From positions 1 to 64,000 of the forward strand of contig NZ_AUHJ01000012.1 of NCBI RefSeq assembly GCF_000423125.1: 64,000 nucleotides of DNA, written 5' to 3'. The number at the start of each line of letters is the position of its first letter. Positions within the stretch are counted from its first letter, which is position 1. The position numbers and the translations under genes were made by a program. The notes beneath the pieces were generated by a model, which ran no database searches, was not told the DNA's origin, and was given only the letters and a program-made list of their open reading frames with translations. This DNA is from Haliea salexigens DSM 19537 (GTDB taxonomy: Bacteria > Pseudomonadota > Gammaproteobacteria > Pseudomonadales > Halieaceae). Below, piece by piece: positions 16,563 to 25,496 of the stretch.

Positions 16563-18869
16563 TCAGCGCGGTGGCGCTGTGAGAATGTTGACACGACGCA
16601 GGCTGGCGCCGGCGAGTGGGTAGCCGACGGGGCTGTCGGCAGGGTAGGTGCCTGCGGGGGAACCGGTATCCACGCCAACGTCAAAGGTTTCATCAATCGA
16701 GAAAAAGCTCGGTGGCGTGGCCGCTATGCGGGCCGCCTCCACGGGTTTGCCGTCGACTATCAGGGTGAACTCACCACCTTTTGCGTAGCCGCCACCGTCG
16801 TAGGCAAAGTTCAGCGCTAACTGCACGTCACCGCTCACCGCTTCGTCTCCCTGCAGGGTAATCTCGCCCTGCTCAAAGCTGCGATAACGGAAAACAGGTC
16901 GCGATTGGTTGTCGAGGTACAGGCTCCAACCGGCTACCGTGCCGCCCATGGTGACGATGACCCCACGTGGCTCCGGCCCGGTCAGGGTCGCCTCCAGTGA
17001 CCAGGAGCGGTTGAACAGGGGCGGCCCCTGTGTCTCGGGAATGCCAACCGCCTCGGGCCCGTAGCTGAATTCGCGCCGCTCCCCCCGCAGGCTGGGAAGC
17101 GGGTGACTATTCATCGTATCCATGGCGCTGCGCAACGGCAGGATGCCCAGCCGCCCGGCTTCTCTCTGGAACTCTGCCTGCAATTCGGTCAGTTTCTCCG
17201 GCCTGCTGTCGGCGAGATTGCGGGCCTGGCTGAAGTCCTCTTCGAGGTTGTACAGCTCCCAGCGGTCATCTTCCATGGCGCTTGGCGCCCCAGGCAAACC
17301 GACGCTCCAGGGCAGGCGCTGGTGGAAGGCAGAAGCCATCCAGCCCTCGTGATAGATGGCCCGGTTGCCGTTGACTTCAAACAGCTGGGTGGGATGGTGC
17401 TCTGGTGCATCGTCTTGTGACAGGCTGGCAAGAAAACTGCTGCCGTCCATCGGGCGCTGGGCTACGCCTCGCACGGTCTCCGGGGCGCCAATTGCCAGCG
17501 CATCCAGAATGGTTGGTACCACGTCATTGACGTGGGTGAACTGCGAGCGCAGGCCGCCGGCCTGCTCGCCCATGACCCGGGGCCAGCTGACCACTGCGCC
17601 CACCCGGGTACCGCCCAGGTGCGAGGCGACCTGTTTAACCCACTGGAAAGGGGATGTCAGCGCCCAGCCCCAGCCCGCTGGATATTGCGGGTAGGTGGTT
17701 TCGTCGCCGATGCGGTCCAGCGCGGCGAGTTGTTGCTCGAGGGTCTCGGGCATGCCCTGCAGCGCGCCCATGTAGTTGATGCTGCCCTCCAGCCCGCCTT
17801 CTGCGCTGCTGCCGTTGTCACCTGCGATGTAGATGAACAGGGTGTTGTCGAGCTGCCCGCGCTGACGCAGGGCGCTGGTCAGGCGCCCCACCTGGGCATC
17901 AGTATGTTCCAGAAAACCCGCGTAGGTTTCCATCAGCCGCTCGGCAACCTGCTTTTGTTCAGGGGTCAGGCTGTCCCAGGCAGGCAGGGCCTCAGGTGCG
18001 GGAGTCAGTGCGGTATCGGCGGGCACAATGCCCAGCGCTTTTTGCCGTTCCAGAATGGTTTCGCGCATCTGGTTCCAGCCCGCGGAGAAGTGGCCCTCGT
18101 AGCGGCGGATCCAGGGTGCCGGCACCTGCAGCGGCGCATGCGTAGCGCCGGGTGCCAGGTACACGAAGAAGGGCTTGTCGGGAGACAAGGACTGCACCAG
18201 GTCGACCCAGCCGATGGCCTCGTCCACAATGTCCTCGGTAACATGGTAGCTGTCCCCGGCCGGGCGTCTCACTGCCGTCGTGCCGCGGTAGAGCGTGGGT
18301 TCGTACTGGTCTGTCTCTCCGCCCAGAAAGCCATAGAACGTGTCAAAACCGACGCCGGTGGGCCAGCGGTCAAAGGGGCCAATCGGAGACGATTCCCAGG
18401 TTGGGGTCAGGTGCCATTTGCCAAATGCCCCGGTGCTGTAGCCCTGCTCGCGGAGGATTTCCGCGATGGTGGCAGTTTCGGGGCGCAGCACACCCTGGTA
18501 CCCGGGCAGCGTGCTGGCGGAGTTCAGCACGGCCCCCACGTTGGCGGCGTGGGCGTCGCGCCCGGTAAGCAATGCAGCTCGCGTGGGTGAGCAGATGGCG
18601 GTGGTGTGGAAGCGGTTGAAGCGCAACCCGCTTTGGGCCAGAGCATCCAGTGTGGGGGTTTCCACCGGGCCACCGAAGGTGCTGGTGGCACCAAAGCCCA
18701 CATCGTCGAGCAGTACGATGACAATATTGGGTGCATTTGCCGGCGGTTGCGGCAAGGTGATGGCCGCCGCAGTGCCGCTGGCGAAGAGCGCTGTGGCCAG
18801 GACCCAGGAGGTGCAACAGCGTACCAGTGTGATGACCAGTTTGCCTGCCTGGCGTGGTGTTATACACAT
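16563..18869 (-). CDS. secreted arylsulfatase-type sulfatase
   Basis: 768 aa. A signal segment (residues about 12-36, cut near TAAA) is followed by an alkaline-phosphatase-fold sulfatase. The sulfatase signature CSPTRAALLTGR is at residues 93-104; Cys93 would be converted to formylglycine. Metal ligands are expected at Asp55-Asp56 (VLLDDVGFG) and at the AGDNGSS motif, and GKWHL is the second signature. The long C-terminal extension has a beta-sandwich look (ATLTGPEPRGVIVTMGG, NQSRPVFRYRS), as in large secreted arylsulfatases. It hydrolyses sulfate esters; the substrate is unknown. It is the last of three minus-strand genes. No formylglycine-generating enzyme is in the window. Confidence 0.9.
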   Translation of the reverse strand: MCITPRQAGKLVITLVRCCTSWVLATALFASGTAAAITLPQPPANAPNIVIVLLDDVGFGATSTFGGPVETPTLDALAQSGLRFNRFHTTAICSPTRAALLTGRDAHAANVGAVLNSASTLPGYQGVLRPETATIAEILREQGYSTGAFGKWHLTPTWESSPIGPFDRWPTGVGFDTFYGFLGGETDQYEPTLYRGTTAVRRPAGDSYHVTEDIVDEAIGWVDLVQSLSPDKPFFVYLAPGATHAPLQVPAPWIRRYEGHFSAGWNQMRETILERQKALGIVPADTALTPAPEALPAWDSLTPEQKQVAERLMETYAGFLEHTDAQVGRLTSALRQRGQLDNTLFIYIAGDNGSSAEGGLEGSINYMGALQGMPETLEQQLAALDRIGDETTYPQYPAGWGWALTSPFQWVKQVASHLGGTRVGAVVSWPRVMGEQAGGLRSQFTHVNDVVPTILDALAIGAPETVRGVAQRPMDGSSFLASLSQDDAPEHHPTQLFEVNGNRAIYHEGWMASAFHQRLPWSVGLPGAPSAMEDDRWELYNLEEDFSQARNLADSRPEKLTELQAEFQREAGRLGILPLRSAMDTMNSHPLPSLRGERREFSYGPEAVGIPETQGPPLFNRSWSLEATLTGPEPRGVIVTMGGTVAGWSLYLDNQSRPVFRYRSFEQGEITLQGDEAVSGDVQLALNFAYDGGGYAKGGEFTLIVDGKPVEAARIAATPPSFFSIDETFDVGVDTGSPAGTYPADSPVGYPLAGASLRRVNILTAPPR

Positions 18870-18994
18870 TGCGTCACATCCTCTGGGGGTTGGCGTTCGT
18901 TATTCCGATGTACGGGCGAACTCCACGTTCGCAGATGCCGGTTTCGATGCATATCCCGTTGCATTGAGTCCCCAGAAAACAGCAGATAAAACGC

Positions 18995-19654
18995 TTACCC
19001 TGCATCGGGTTGGTAGAGTTCACGCAGCAGTTCCGGCGGACTTTCACACACCTCGGTCAACAGGTTCACGGTCAACTCGACGCCGGCGGGTGGCTCGCCA
19101 GGTTGCACTGGTCTGCCGTCCTCCAGCCACAGGCTGAGCAGCGCCTCGTAGGGGAACGCATTGGCGCCCCCCGGGGGCTGTGCAGATGCGCTGTCCAGCG
19201 TGACGCGCAGTACCTGCTGGTGGTCGGCGAGTTGCTTTCCCCATGCGGTGACGCTGTCGACAAAGTTGCCTCCAGCTCCGGCAATGGGATTTAACAGCAG
19301 TATCTGCCGCAACCGCCCAGGGGCCTCAACGTCTCGTGGTGGCCCCGCCAACAACGACTCTTCCGCGCCGGCCGGACGAATCAAACGCTGCTCCATGAAG
19401 CGGCGCTCGTCAGCGTCGAGCATTTCTCTCACGCGGCCACTGTGCACCCCGGCTACGTCCAGATCCGGGGCAAAGAAGAACTCGGTGATGACGTCAAAGT
19501 CGACCGCGGGTGAGGCGGAGATCACATGATTACGGACGTACTTGGCGAAGGGGAAGTAGCGGCTACCCAGGCGTGAGTGGTTGTTCTCGTAGTAGTCACG
19601 AAAGGCCTCCGGGCTGGTGCCGGAGAGGCGACTGAGCAGGCAGATCGATTTCAT
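18995..19654 (-). CDS. EthD-like dimeric alpha/beta-barrel protein
   Basis: 219 aa, no signal peptide. The N-terminal half has the EthD pattern (KSICLLSRLSGTSPEAFRDY, NHSRLGSRYFPFAKYVRNHV, DFDVITEFFF). EthD and relatives are ferredoxin-like barrels found beside degradation enzymes, including ether-degrading P450s. The second half (ILLLNPIAGAGGNFVDSVTAW...) may be a second, diverged copy. It sits 18 bp downstream of the sulfatase at 19673-21223 and 125 bp before the next sulfatase, so the three are probably co-expressed. Its role here may be substrate handling (inference). Confidence 0.75.
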   Translation of the reverse strand: MKSICLLSRLSGTSPEAFRDYYENNHSRLGSRYFPFAKYVRNHVISASPAVDFDVITEFFFAPDLDVAGVHSGRVREMLDADERRFMEQRLIRPAGAEESLLAGPPRDVEAPGRLRQILLLNPIAGAGGNFVDSVTAWGKQLADHQQVLRVTLDSASAQPPGGANAFPYEALLSLWLEDGRPVQPGEPPAGVELTVNLLTEVCESPPELLRELYQPDAG

Positions 19655-19672
19655 GCTGGATCTCCGGGCACG

Positions 19673-21223
19673 CTAGCGCGCTCCCTCTCTAAACCGCTCC
19701 ATTTCCTGGTCAATGGTAAATGAAGCCGGACGTTGACGGGGTGGGAACTCCTGGAACGAGGCCAGGAACTGGCGCACGAGAATCGCACCGGGAATACCGC
19801 GCGCGGCGATCTTCTTGTCCCACCAGCGGTTGTACATATTGGAGTCTGTGTCCGCCCGCTCAAAGGGGTCCTGGCGGAGGTTGAATATCTTCGGTATGCG
19901 CAACTGTACGAACGGGTCGCGCCACACATCGAAGCGGTTCGCACGCTGCTCGGCAAATACCAGCTTCCAGTCGCCATCGCGTACCGCCAGCAAGTCGCCA
20001 TCGTCGCTCGCATAGAAGAACAGCTTGCGCGGGCCCTCTTGCACTTCACCCGTCAGGTAGGGCAGGAAATTGTAGCCATCGAGGTGCACCTTGTAGGTCT
20101 TGCCGCCCGCCCTGTGACCATCCAGCAAGTCGGCTTTGATATCGGGATCTCCCGCCGCCGCCATGAGGGTGGGCACCCAGTCGAGATGCGACATGATCTC
20201 GTTGGAGATACTGTTGGCGGCCACTTCGCCCGGCCAGCGCACAATGGCGGGGACGCGGAAGCCGCCTTCCCAGTTGGTGTTCTTTTCGCCGCGGAAGGGT
20301 GTGATACCGGCATCCGGCCACTGGTTGTAGTGCACGCCGTTGTCCGTGGTGTAGATCACGATGGTGTTGTCGGCAACGCCGAGCTCATCGAGTTTGGCGA
20401 GCAGGGTTCCCACGTGGTTGTCGTGCTCGACCATGCCGTCGTTGTAAAAGCCCTGGCCGGAAAGGCCACTGCTTTCACTCTTCAGGTGCGTGTAGTAATG
20501 CATGCGCGTGGAGTTGAACCAGACAAAGAAAGGTTTGTCACTGGCGTGCGCGCGATCCATGAAGTTCAGTGAGGCGGCCAGGAACTCTTCATCCACCGTT
20601 TCCATGCGCTTGCGGTTCAGCGGGCCGAGGTCTTCTATCTTGCCATCGGCAGTCGAGCGAATGACACCGCGCGGGGTGATCAGCCGGGTCATGTTGGGGT
20701 CGGTCGGCCAGGCAGGGTCTTCCGGGGCCTCCTCGGCATTGAGGTGGTAGAGGTTGCCGAAGAACTCATCGAATCCGTGGTTGGTGGGCAGGAATTCATC
20801 CCGGTCACCGAGGTGGTTCTTGCCGAACTGCCCGGAGGTATAACCCAGTGGCTTGAGTAGCTCGGCAAGCGTCGGGTCCTCCGGCTGAATACCGACATCG
20901 GCTCCAGGGACACCCACTTTGGTGAGCCCCGTGCGCAGTGGATGCTGCCCGGTGATGAAGGCGGAGCGTCCCGCCGTACAGCTCTGTTCACCGTAGTAGT
21001 CGGTGAAGATCATGCCCTCGTTGGCGATGCGGTCGATGTTGGGCGTCTGGTAACCCATCATGCCGAGGCTATATTTACTGATGTTGGTGATACCGATGTC
21101 GTCGCCCATGATGACCAGAATATTGGGCCGTTCGGCGGCGGAAGCATTGGCAGCCAGGCCCATCAGCAAGGTGGCGCAGAGAGCGCGCAGAATGCCGCTG
21201 CGGCGCGAGGGTCGTGGACGCAT
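19673..21223 (-). CDS. secreted arylsulfatase-type sulfatase
   Basis: 516 aa. The ATG at 21223 follows GAGGAG at good spacing and starts a signal peptide (RR-x-GILRALCATLLMGLAANASA, cut near ASA-A); a further upstream ATG at 21250 is less likely. Asp41-Asp42 (VIMGDDIG) are metal ligands and CTAGRSAFITGQ (Cys82) is the sulfatase signature in its C-x-A-x-R form. GKNHLGDRD takes the place of the usual GKWHL, and VIYTTDNG is the third site. This is the arylsulfatase subtype with C-x-A-x-R seen in marine bacteria. First gene of the three-gene minus-strand group. Confidence 0.9.
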   Translation of the reverse strand: MRPRPSRRSGILRALCATLLMGLAANASAAERPNILVIMGDDIGITNISKYSLGMMGYQTPNIDRIANEGMIFTDYYGEQSCTAGRSAFITGQHPLRTGLTKVGVPGADVGIQPEDPTLAELLKPLGYTSGQFGKNHLGDRDEFLPTNHGFDEFFGNLYHLNAEEAPEDPAWPTDPNMTRLITPRGVIRSTADGKIEDLGPLNRKRMETVDEEFLAASLNFMDRAHASDKPFFVWFNSTRMHYYTHLKSESSGLSGQGFYNDGMVEHDNHVGTLLAKLDELGVADNTIVIYTTDNGVHYNQWPDAGITPFRGEKNTNWEGGFRVPAIVRWPGEVAANSISNEIMSHLDWVPTLMAAAGDPDIKADLLDGHRAGGKTYKVHLDGYNFLPYLTGEVQEGPRKLFFYASDDGDLLAVRDGDWKLVFAEQRANRFDVWRDPFVQLRIPKIFNLRQDPFERADTDSNMYNRWWDKKIAARGIPGAILVRQFLASFQEFPPRQRPASFTIDQEMERFREGAR

Positions 21224-21335
21224 TATTATTCTCCTCTGTGTGATTAACACGGCGGCTGCGCGAGGTCAGCGCCGCATCAAACTGACTGAAGGTTATGGGC
21301 TCACCGTAGAGCTGTCAACGAATGGCTGTCGTGAG

Positions 21336-21767
21336 CTACTCGGGCACGGCGATCCACTGGTGCAGCGCTTCGTTGAACGCGCGCGACAGGGCGGCGGTGG
21401 AAACGCCAATCATCAGTGCGCCGTTAATGGCCTCCAGCGGCCCGAGCAAGCGCCGCTCGGGTGACATCACGATATCGCCGTAACCCAAAGTCGCGAAGTT
21501 GACGGCGGAGTGATAGACCGCGTCGCCCAGCGTGGCGAATTCCCCCAGTGCGTAGAACAGCAGGGCCCAGGCGGTGAACTGCAGTGTATTACCGGCGATA
21601 AGGATCAGCATCAGCCCGCTGGTGACGCGCATGGCCGAGAGAAAACCGGATTGCGCACGGTGGCGGCGCTGGTGAATGTAGTAGCGCAAAGCGGCAACCA
21701 CCAGCACACCCTGCAGTAACAGGCAGAAGCTCATCATGGTGAGGCCGAGCAACAGGTTTTGCAGCAT
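21336..21767 (-). CDS. small potassium-channel-like membrane protein
   Basis: 143 aa. Hydrophobic helices lie at about 5-27 and 48-78; then a pore loop carries the K+ selectivity filter TLGYGD (residues 93-98), followed by an inner helix about 107-126. This is the Ion_trans_2 pore layout with an extra N-terminal helix. Its ATG overlaps the stop of the upstream DUF2955 gene (TAATG), so translation is coupled. A longer open frame upstream to 22931 is only overlap with the neighbouring genes. A channel at the end of an efflux operon might balance charge during export (inference). Confidence 0.8.
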   Translation of the reverse strand: MLQNLLLGLTMMSFCLLLQGVLVVAALRYYIHQRRHRAQSGFLSAMRVTSGLMLILIAGNTLQFTAWALLFYALGEFATLGDAVYHSAVNFATLGYGDIVMSPERRLLGPLEAINGALMIGVSTAALSRAFNEALHQWIAVPE

Positions 21768-22825
21768 TAGCTCACTCCCTTGCGTAGCGGTGAATGTGGC
21801 CGGCGCTGGGCGATTGCGCGGCGCGCCTTTTCCAGAGACGACATGGCCAGTACGGCATAGACGGTAACGGCGAGAAACAGTGCCATGCGCACGGCAAACG
21901 CCCGGAATACGTCGTTGCCCTGTGCGCTGTCCTGAACCGCGGCCCCCAGCAGAATGATCAGCGTGGTCAGCGTATTGACCCAGAACGTCGGTGGCAGGCG
22001 CGAGGGCAGTACGCCGTAGATCCCGGCCGCCAGCGCGAGGCTCACAAGCACCATCCAGCCGGTGAAGAACCAGAGGTTTGGCGCCAGCTGCAGACAGCAC
22101 CAGACCAGTACCGCGCAGACTCCTCCCAGAGCCGTGGAACCGATCAACTCGCGCCCGGCTGTGCGCAGGGCCGTGTTGGTCGCCTCGCGGCCCAGTAGAA
22201 TGCTCTTCACGGTCACGGGCAGATACAGTGCCGGGTTGGTCAGTGTGAGCAGAAACGCCGGCATTACAATGAGGGTGGCACGCAGCGACAGCCATCGGGC
22301 TTGCGGCGCAGAGCTGGGTTCCGGTGCGGCAGCGGGGGTTCCGTGGTCTTCCGGGAACAGCGGGTAGGCAATCCAGTGCGCCACCACGGCGATGGCAATG
22401 CCTGCGGCCAGTGCCGTAATGACCGCACTGGCGAGTGCCTGGCTGAGCGCGCTGGTCGCCGGTATTACAGTCAACCCGAGTGCCAGCAATGTGGCGGGCG
22501 TTTCCTGCCCGCGCTCCAGTGCCATCTGGCTGCTGGCGAACAGCCCCACTGTGATCAGCAGCAGCGCAGAGAACGGCGCGTGTTGCAGTAGTGGCCCGAG
22601 TAGCACGCCCAGGCCAAGCGTGACCACCACCAGGGTGATCAGCATCAGCAGTTGCCGCGGACCGGGTGGTGGGGCTGGTTTGGCGCCCAGCAGTACCGCG
22701 AACAAAGGGGCAATGTAGGGCAGCGGCATACCCAAACCGTAGCCGAGCGCGAGCGCAATGCCCACGCCGGCGGCAAGGCGGAAGCTGCGACGGGCAGCGA
22801 TGGGCAGCCGGCGCACCTGCGTCAT
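21767..22825 (-). CDS. DUF2955 (FUSC-like) inner membrane protein
   Basis: 352 aa with about ten hydrophobic segments in two halves (for example LAAGVGIALALGYGLGMPLPYI, QLLMLITLVVVTLGLGVLL, FTGWMVLVSLALAAGIYGVL). This matches the DUF2955 family, a FUSC/aromatic-acid-exporter-like group that partners HlyD-type adaptors. Start and stop overlap both neighbours (TGATG with HlyD, TAATG with the channel gene). It likely forms the inner membrane part of the efflux system; the substrate is unknown. Confidence 0.82.
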   Translation of the reverse strand: MTQVRRLPIAARRSFRLAAGVGIALALGYGLGMPLPYIAPLFAVLLGAKPAPPPGPRQLLMLITLVVVTLGLGVLLGPLLQHAPFSALLLITVGLFASSQMALERGQETPATLLALGLTVIPATSALSQALASAVITALAAGIAIAVVAHWIAYPLFPEDHGTPAAAPEPSSAPQARWLSLRATLIVMPAFLLTLTNPALYLPVTVKSILLGREATNTALRTAGRELIGSTALGGVCAVLVWCCLQLAPNLWFFTGWMVLVSLALAAGIYGVLPSRLPPTFWVNTLTTLIILLGAAVQDSAQGNDVFRAFAVRMALFLAVTVYAVLAMSSLEKARRAIAQRRPHSPLRKGVS

Positions 22826-23970
22826 CAGTAGGCGTAAGAGAGCAGGCTGAGCAGTCGGATGTACAGCTTGCCCAGTGCGCCGAGTACGCCATGGCCCTCG
22901 GTATAGGCGATGACCGAGGCCTGGCCACCAATGCGCAGCTGACGCATCACGCTCGGCTCCAACGGCGTGTCAAAAGCGACCTGCACCGGGAAGCGCTGTG
23001 CCTGGCGCAGCCAGTCGCGGCTGTTCTGCACACTGGGCAGTGCGCCTGGGGGTGTGTTGCCGCCGGCGCTCACTCCGACGCCAATGTTGCGAATGGAGCC
23101 GCGCAGAATGCGTCCGGGCAGGGCGTCGAGCAGAATCTCGACGCGCGCCCCGGGGCGCAGGTTGCCAAGGTTGTTTTCTGTAAAGGCAGCGTTGATCCAT
23201 ACATCGTCAACGGCGATCAGGGTCATGACCGGGGTGCCGGTGCCGGCGAACTGGCCGACTTCAGCACGCAGGTCGGTGATCACCCCCGCCGACTCGGCAA
23301 CCACCGTGGTGTTGTCGACATCCAGCTGTGCCCGTGCGACGCCGGTTCTGGCTGACTGCAGGAGCGCGTTGTCCGCTTCCGAGTCACCCCCTTTCTGTTC
23401 TATGGCGCGTTGAATGTCCGCGGCGGCCGCGGCGACCTGGGCGCTGGCCTGTTCCAGGCCGGCGGCCGATACCTCCAGACGGCGCTCGGAGATGGTGCCC
23501 GGGTCTTCCTCGCGCAGACGCTTGAGCCGCGTGTAGTCCTGTTTTGCCTGCAGCTCACCGGCGAGGGCGGCGCGCAATTTGGCGCGCGCGGCCTCCACCG
23601 AGGCGTTGCCCGCCTCCACCTGTTTTACCGCGTTTGCGAGCTCGGATTGCGCGCGTTGCAGGGCCAGGCCGTACTGGTCCTGATCGATGCTGAACAGTAC
23701 TTGCCCGGCGCCAACGCGCGCGTTGTTCTCCACGGCAACCTCGGTGATGATGCCGGCGACCTTGGGCGCTACGCCAACCACATACCCTTCAACGCGAGCC
23801 TGTGAGGTATACGGGGTGAAACGGTCGGCAAGCAAGTACCAACCCAGGCTCGCCAGCAGCAGGACAAGCACCCCAAGGCTACCGCGGGCAACGCTGCGCC
23901 CAGGTTGCTCGCTCTCTGCGGTGTCGGGGGCTTCCTCGAGTGCCTCATCGCTGTGCTGTGTTTCGTTCAT
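22825..23970 (-). CDS. HlyD-family membrane fusion protein
   Basis: 381 aa. A single membrane helix lies at about residues 30-47 (LGVLVLLLASLGWYLLADRF), then a biotinyl-lipoyl-like half (VVGVAPKVAGIITEVAVENN, GQVLFSIDQDQY), a long coiled coil rich in Ala/Gln/Glu (about 95-205), the second lipoyl half (ESAGVITDLRAEVGQF) and a beta-barrel. This is the EmrA/AaeA layout. It links the DUF2955 inner membrane protein to the NodT-type channel. It overlaps the upstream gene by 4 bp and the downstream gene by TGATG. Confidence 0.92.
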   Translation of the reverse strand: MNETQHSDEALEEAPDTAESEQPGRSVARGSLGVLVLLLASLGWYLLADRFTPYTSQARVEGYVVGVAPKVAGIITEVAVENNARVGAGQVLFSIDQDQYGLALQRAQSELANAVKQVEAGNASVEAARAKLRAALAGELQAKQDYTRLKRLREEDPGTISERRLEVSAAGLEQASAQVAAAAADIQRAIEQKGGDSEADNALLQSARTGVARAQLDVDNTTVVAESAGVITDLRAEVGQFAGTGTPVMTLIAVDDVWINAAFTENNLGNLRPGARVEILLDALPGRILRGSIRNIGVGVSAGGNTPPGALPSVQNSRDWLRQAQRFPVQVAFDTPLEPSVMRQLRIGGQASVIAYTEGHGVLGALGKLYIRLLSLLSYAY

Positions 23971-25487
23971 GGCGTGTTATCCGGTTCCTGGGGCAACGGG
24001 GCGTCAAGCAGTTCGCCCCAGTCGGTGCGCTCGCGCATCGTCTCGCGTAGCGCGGCGGGCAAAAAGGTCGCGTTGTCGGCCGCGGTCCAACCGCCGCCCA
24101 GCGCGCGATAGAGGTCGATAACAGCCGCGACATGCTGCCCGCGGTTGATGACTGCACGGTCCGACTGAGCGAAGGTCACCGCCTGTGCATCCAGTACGCG
24201 CTGGAAGCTGGAGTATCCTTCCTGATAACGGCGGGTTGCAATGGTCAGGGAGCGCTCGGCTGCGACCAGCGACTGGTCGAGAATATCCTGCGTATCACGG
24301 GTGCGGGCTATGCGGCTGGCGGCATCATCCATTTCGCGAGCGGCATTGAGTGCTGTGCCTCGGAAACGCTCCAGCGCCTGTTGCAGGCGCGCATCCTGTA
24401 CGCGCACGCTATTTTCGATACGTCCGTAATTGAACAGGTTCCAGCTCACACGTGGCCCCATTGCCAGCTGTGTTGTTTCGCCCAGGATGTTGAGGCTGTT
24501 GTCGCTCCAGCTGAGTACTCCGAACAGCGATATGGCGGGGTACAGATCAGCCTGCGCAATGCCCACTTGAGCGGATTGGGCCGCGGCTTGCCATGCGGCG
24601 GCGCGAACATCCGGCCGGCGCAGCAGAAGTTGCGCCGGGATGGCGGTCAGGGCGCTTGGCTCCAGCACGGGCAGTTGGCTGTTCACCGCAGAGAGCTCAG
24701 GCACATTGCCGGGCGCGCGACCCAGCAACGCGCCCAGTGCGTTGCGGGTCTGGGTGAGGGCGAGCTGCAGGCCGGGAATGGTTGCCAGGGTAGAAAGATA
24801 CTGCGACTTTGCCTGTTGCAGGTCGAGCTCGGAATCCTGCCCCCGTTCAAATCGCCGCTCGGTAATTTGGTAGCTGCGTTCCTGCAGGGCCACGTTACGT
24901 TCAGCGATTTCGATGCGCTGCAAGGTTGTCTTGTAGTTGAAGTACAGTGTGGCGAGCTGCGCAGTGAGCAGTACCTGCGCATCACGTTGCGCGGCGATGG
25001 AGGCGAAGTAGGCGGCGTCCGCCGACTCGATGCCACGCCGGAAACGCCCCCAGAAATCCAGCTCCCAGCCCAGATTGAAGGCGAGTTCGCCGCTGCTCAG
25101 GTCCCGTGTGTCCCCGCCAGCCCGATGCTGGTTGACCCACGCCGCATTGCCACTGACTGTTTGCACTTGCGGGTAGCTCAGGCCGGTCGCGATGCCCGCG
25201 AGCGCGCGGCTCTCCAGAATGCGCAGGCCGGTGATGCGCAGTGAGGGGTTCTCGCTGCGAGCGACACGCATGAGCTCACTGAGTGTGGGATCGCTGAACT
25301 GTGCCCACCAGGCATCAAGTGTGACCGGCCCGGTGGCGCTGCTGGCGGGCGATTCACCATACAACTGTGGTTGCCAGTCCTGCAGCCAGGCCTGTTCTGG
25401 TTCCTGGAAATCAGGCCCCAACGGGGCACAGGCGGCAATGCTGAGCAGCCCGAGCACGGCGGTGACATGGCGCAGCGAGTTCAACAC
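23967..25487 (-). CDS. NodT-family outer membrane efflux lipoprotein
   Basis: 506 aa, TolC-like. The GTG start at 25487 follows AAGG and gives a lipoprotein signal with lipobox LSIAAC. Two OEP repeats (about 65-260 and 285-480) have the usual helix pattern (WWAQFSDPTLSELMRVA, QKT-like strands, RPDVRAAAWQAAAQSAQVGIA, LYPAISLFGVLSW). It would form the outer membrane tunnel for the HlyD/DUF2955 pump. It lies 9 bp after the AI-2E permease stop, so the whole group is one operon. Confidence 0.92.
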   Translation of the reverse strand: MLNSLRHVTAVLGLLSIAACAPLGPDFQEPEQAWLQDWQPQLYGESPASSATGPVTLDAWWAQFSDPTLSELMRVARSENPSLRITGLRILESRALAGIATGLSYPQVQTVSGNAAWVNQHRAGGDTRDLSSGELAFNLGWELDFWGRFRRGIESADAAYFASIAAQRDAQVLLTAQLATLYFNYKTTLQRIEIAERNVALQERSYQITERRFERGQDSELDLQQAKSQYLSTLATIPGLQLALTQTRNALGALLGRAPGNVPELSAVNSQLPVLEPSALTAIPAQLLLRRPDVRAAAWQAAAQSAQVGIAQADLYPAISLFGVLSWSDNSLNILGETTQLAMGPRVSWNLFNYGRIENSVRVQDARLQQALERFRGTALNAAREMDDAASRIARTRDTQDILDQSLVAAERSLTIATRRYQEGYSSFQRVLDAQAVTFAQSDRAVINRGQHVAAVIDLYRALGGGWTAADNATFLPAALRETMRERTDWGELLDAPLPQEPDNTP

Positions 25488-25496
25488 CGATGGACC

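Noticed and set aside
21768-22931. Upstream extension of the K+-channel-like frame
   Set aside because: Lies out of frame within the DUF2955 gene; the peptide is Arg/Pro/Ala-rich nonsense and the real start has a TAATG overlap.
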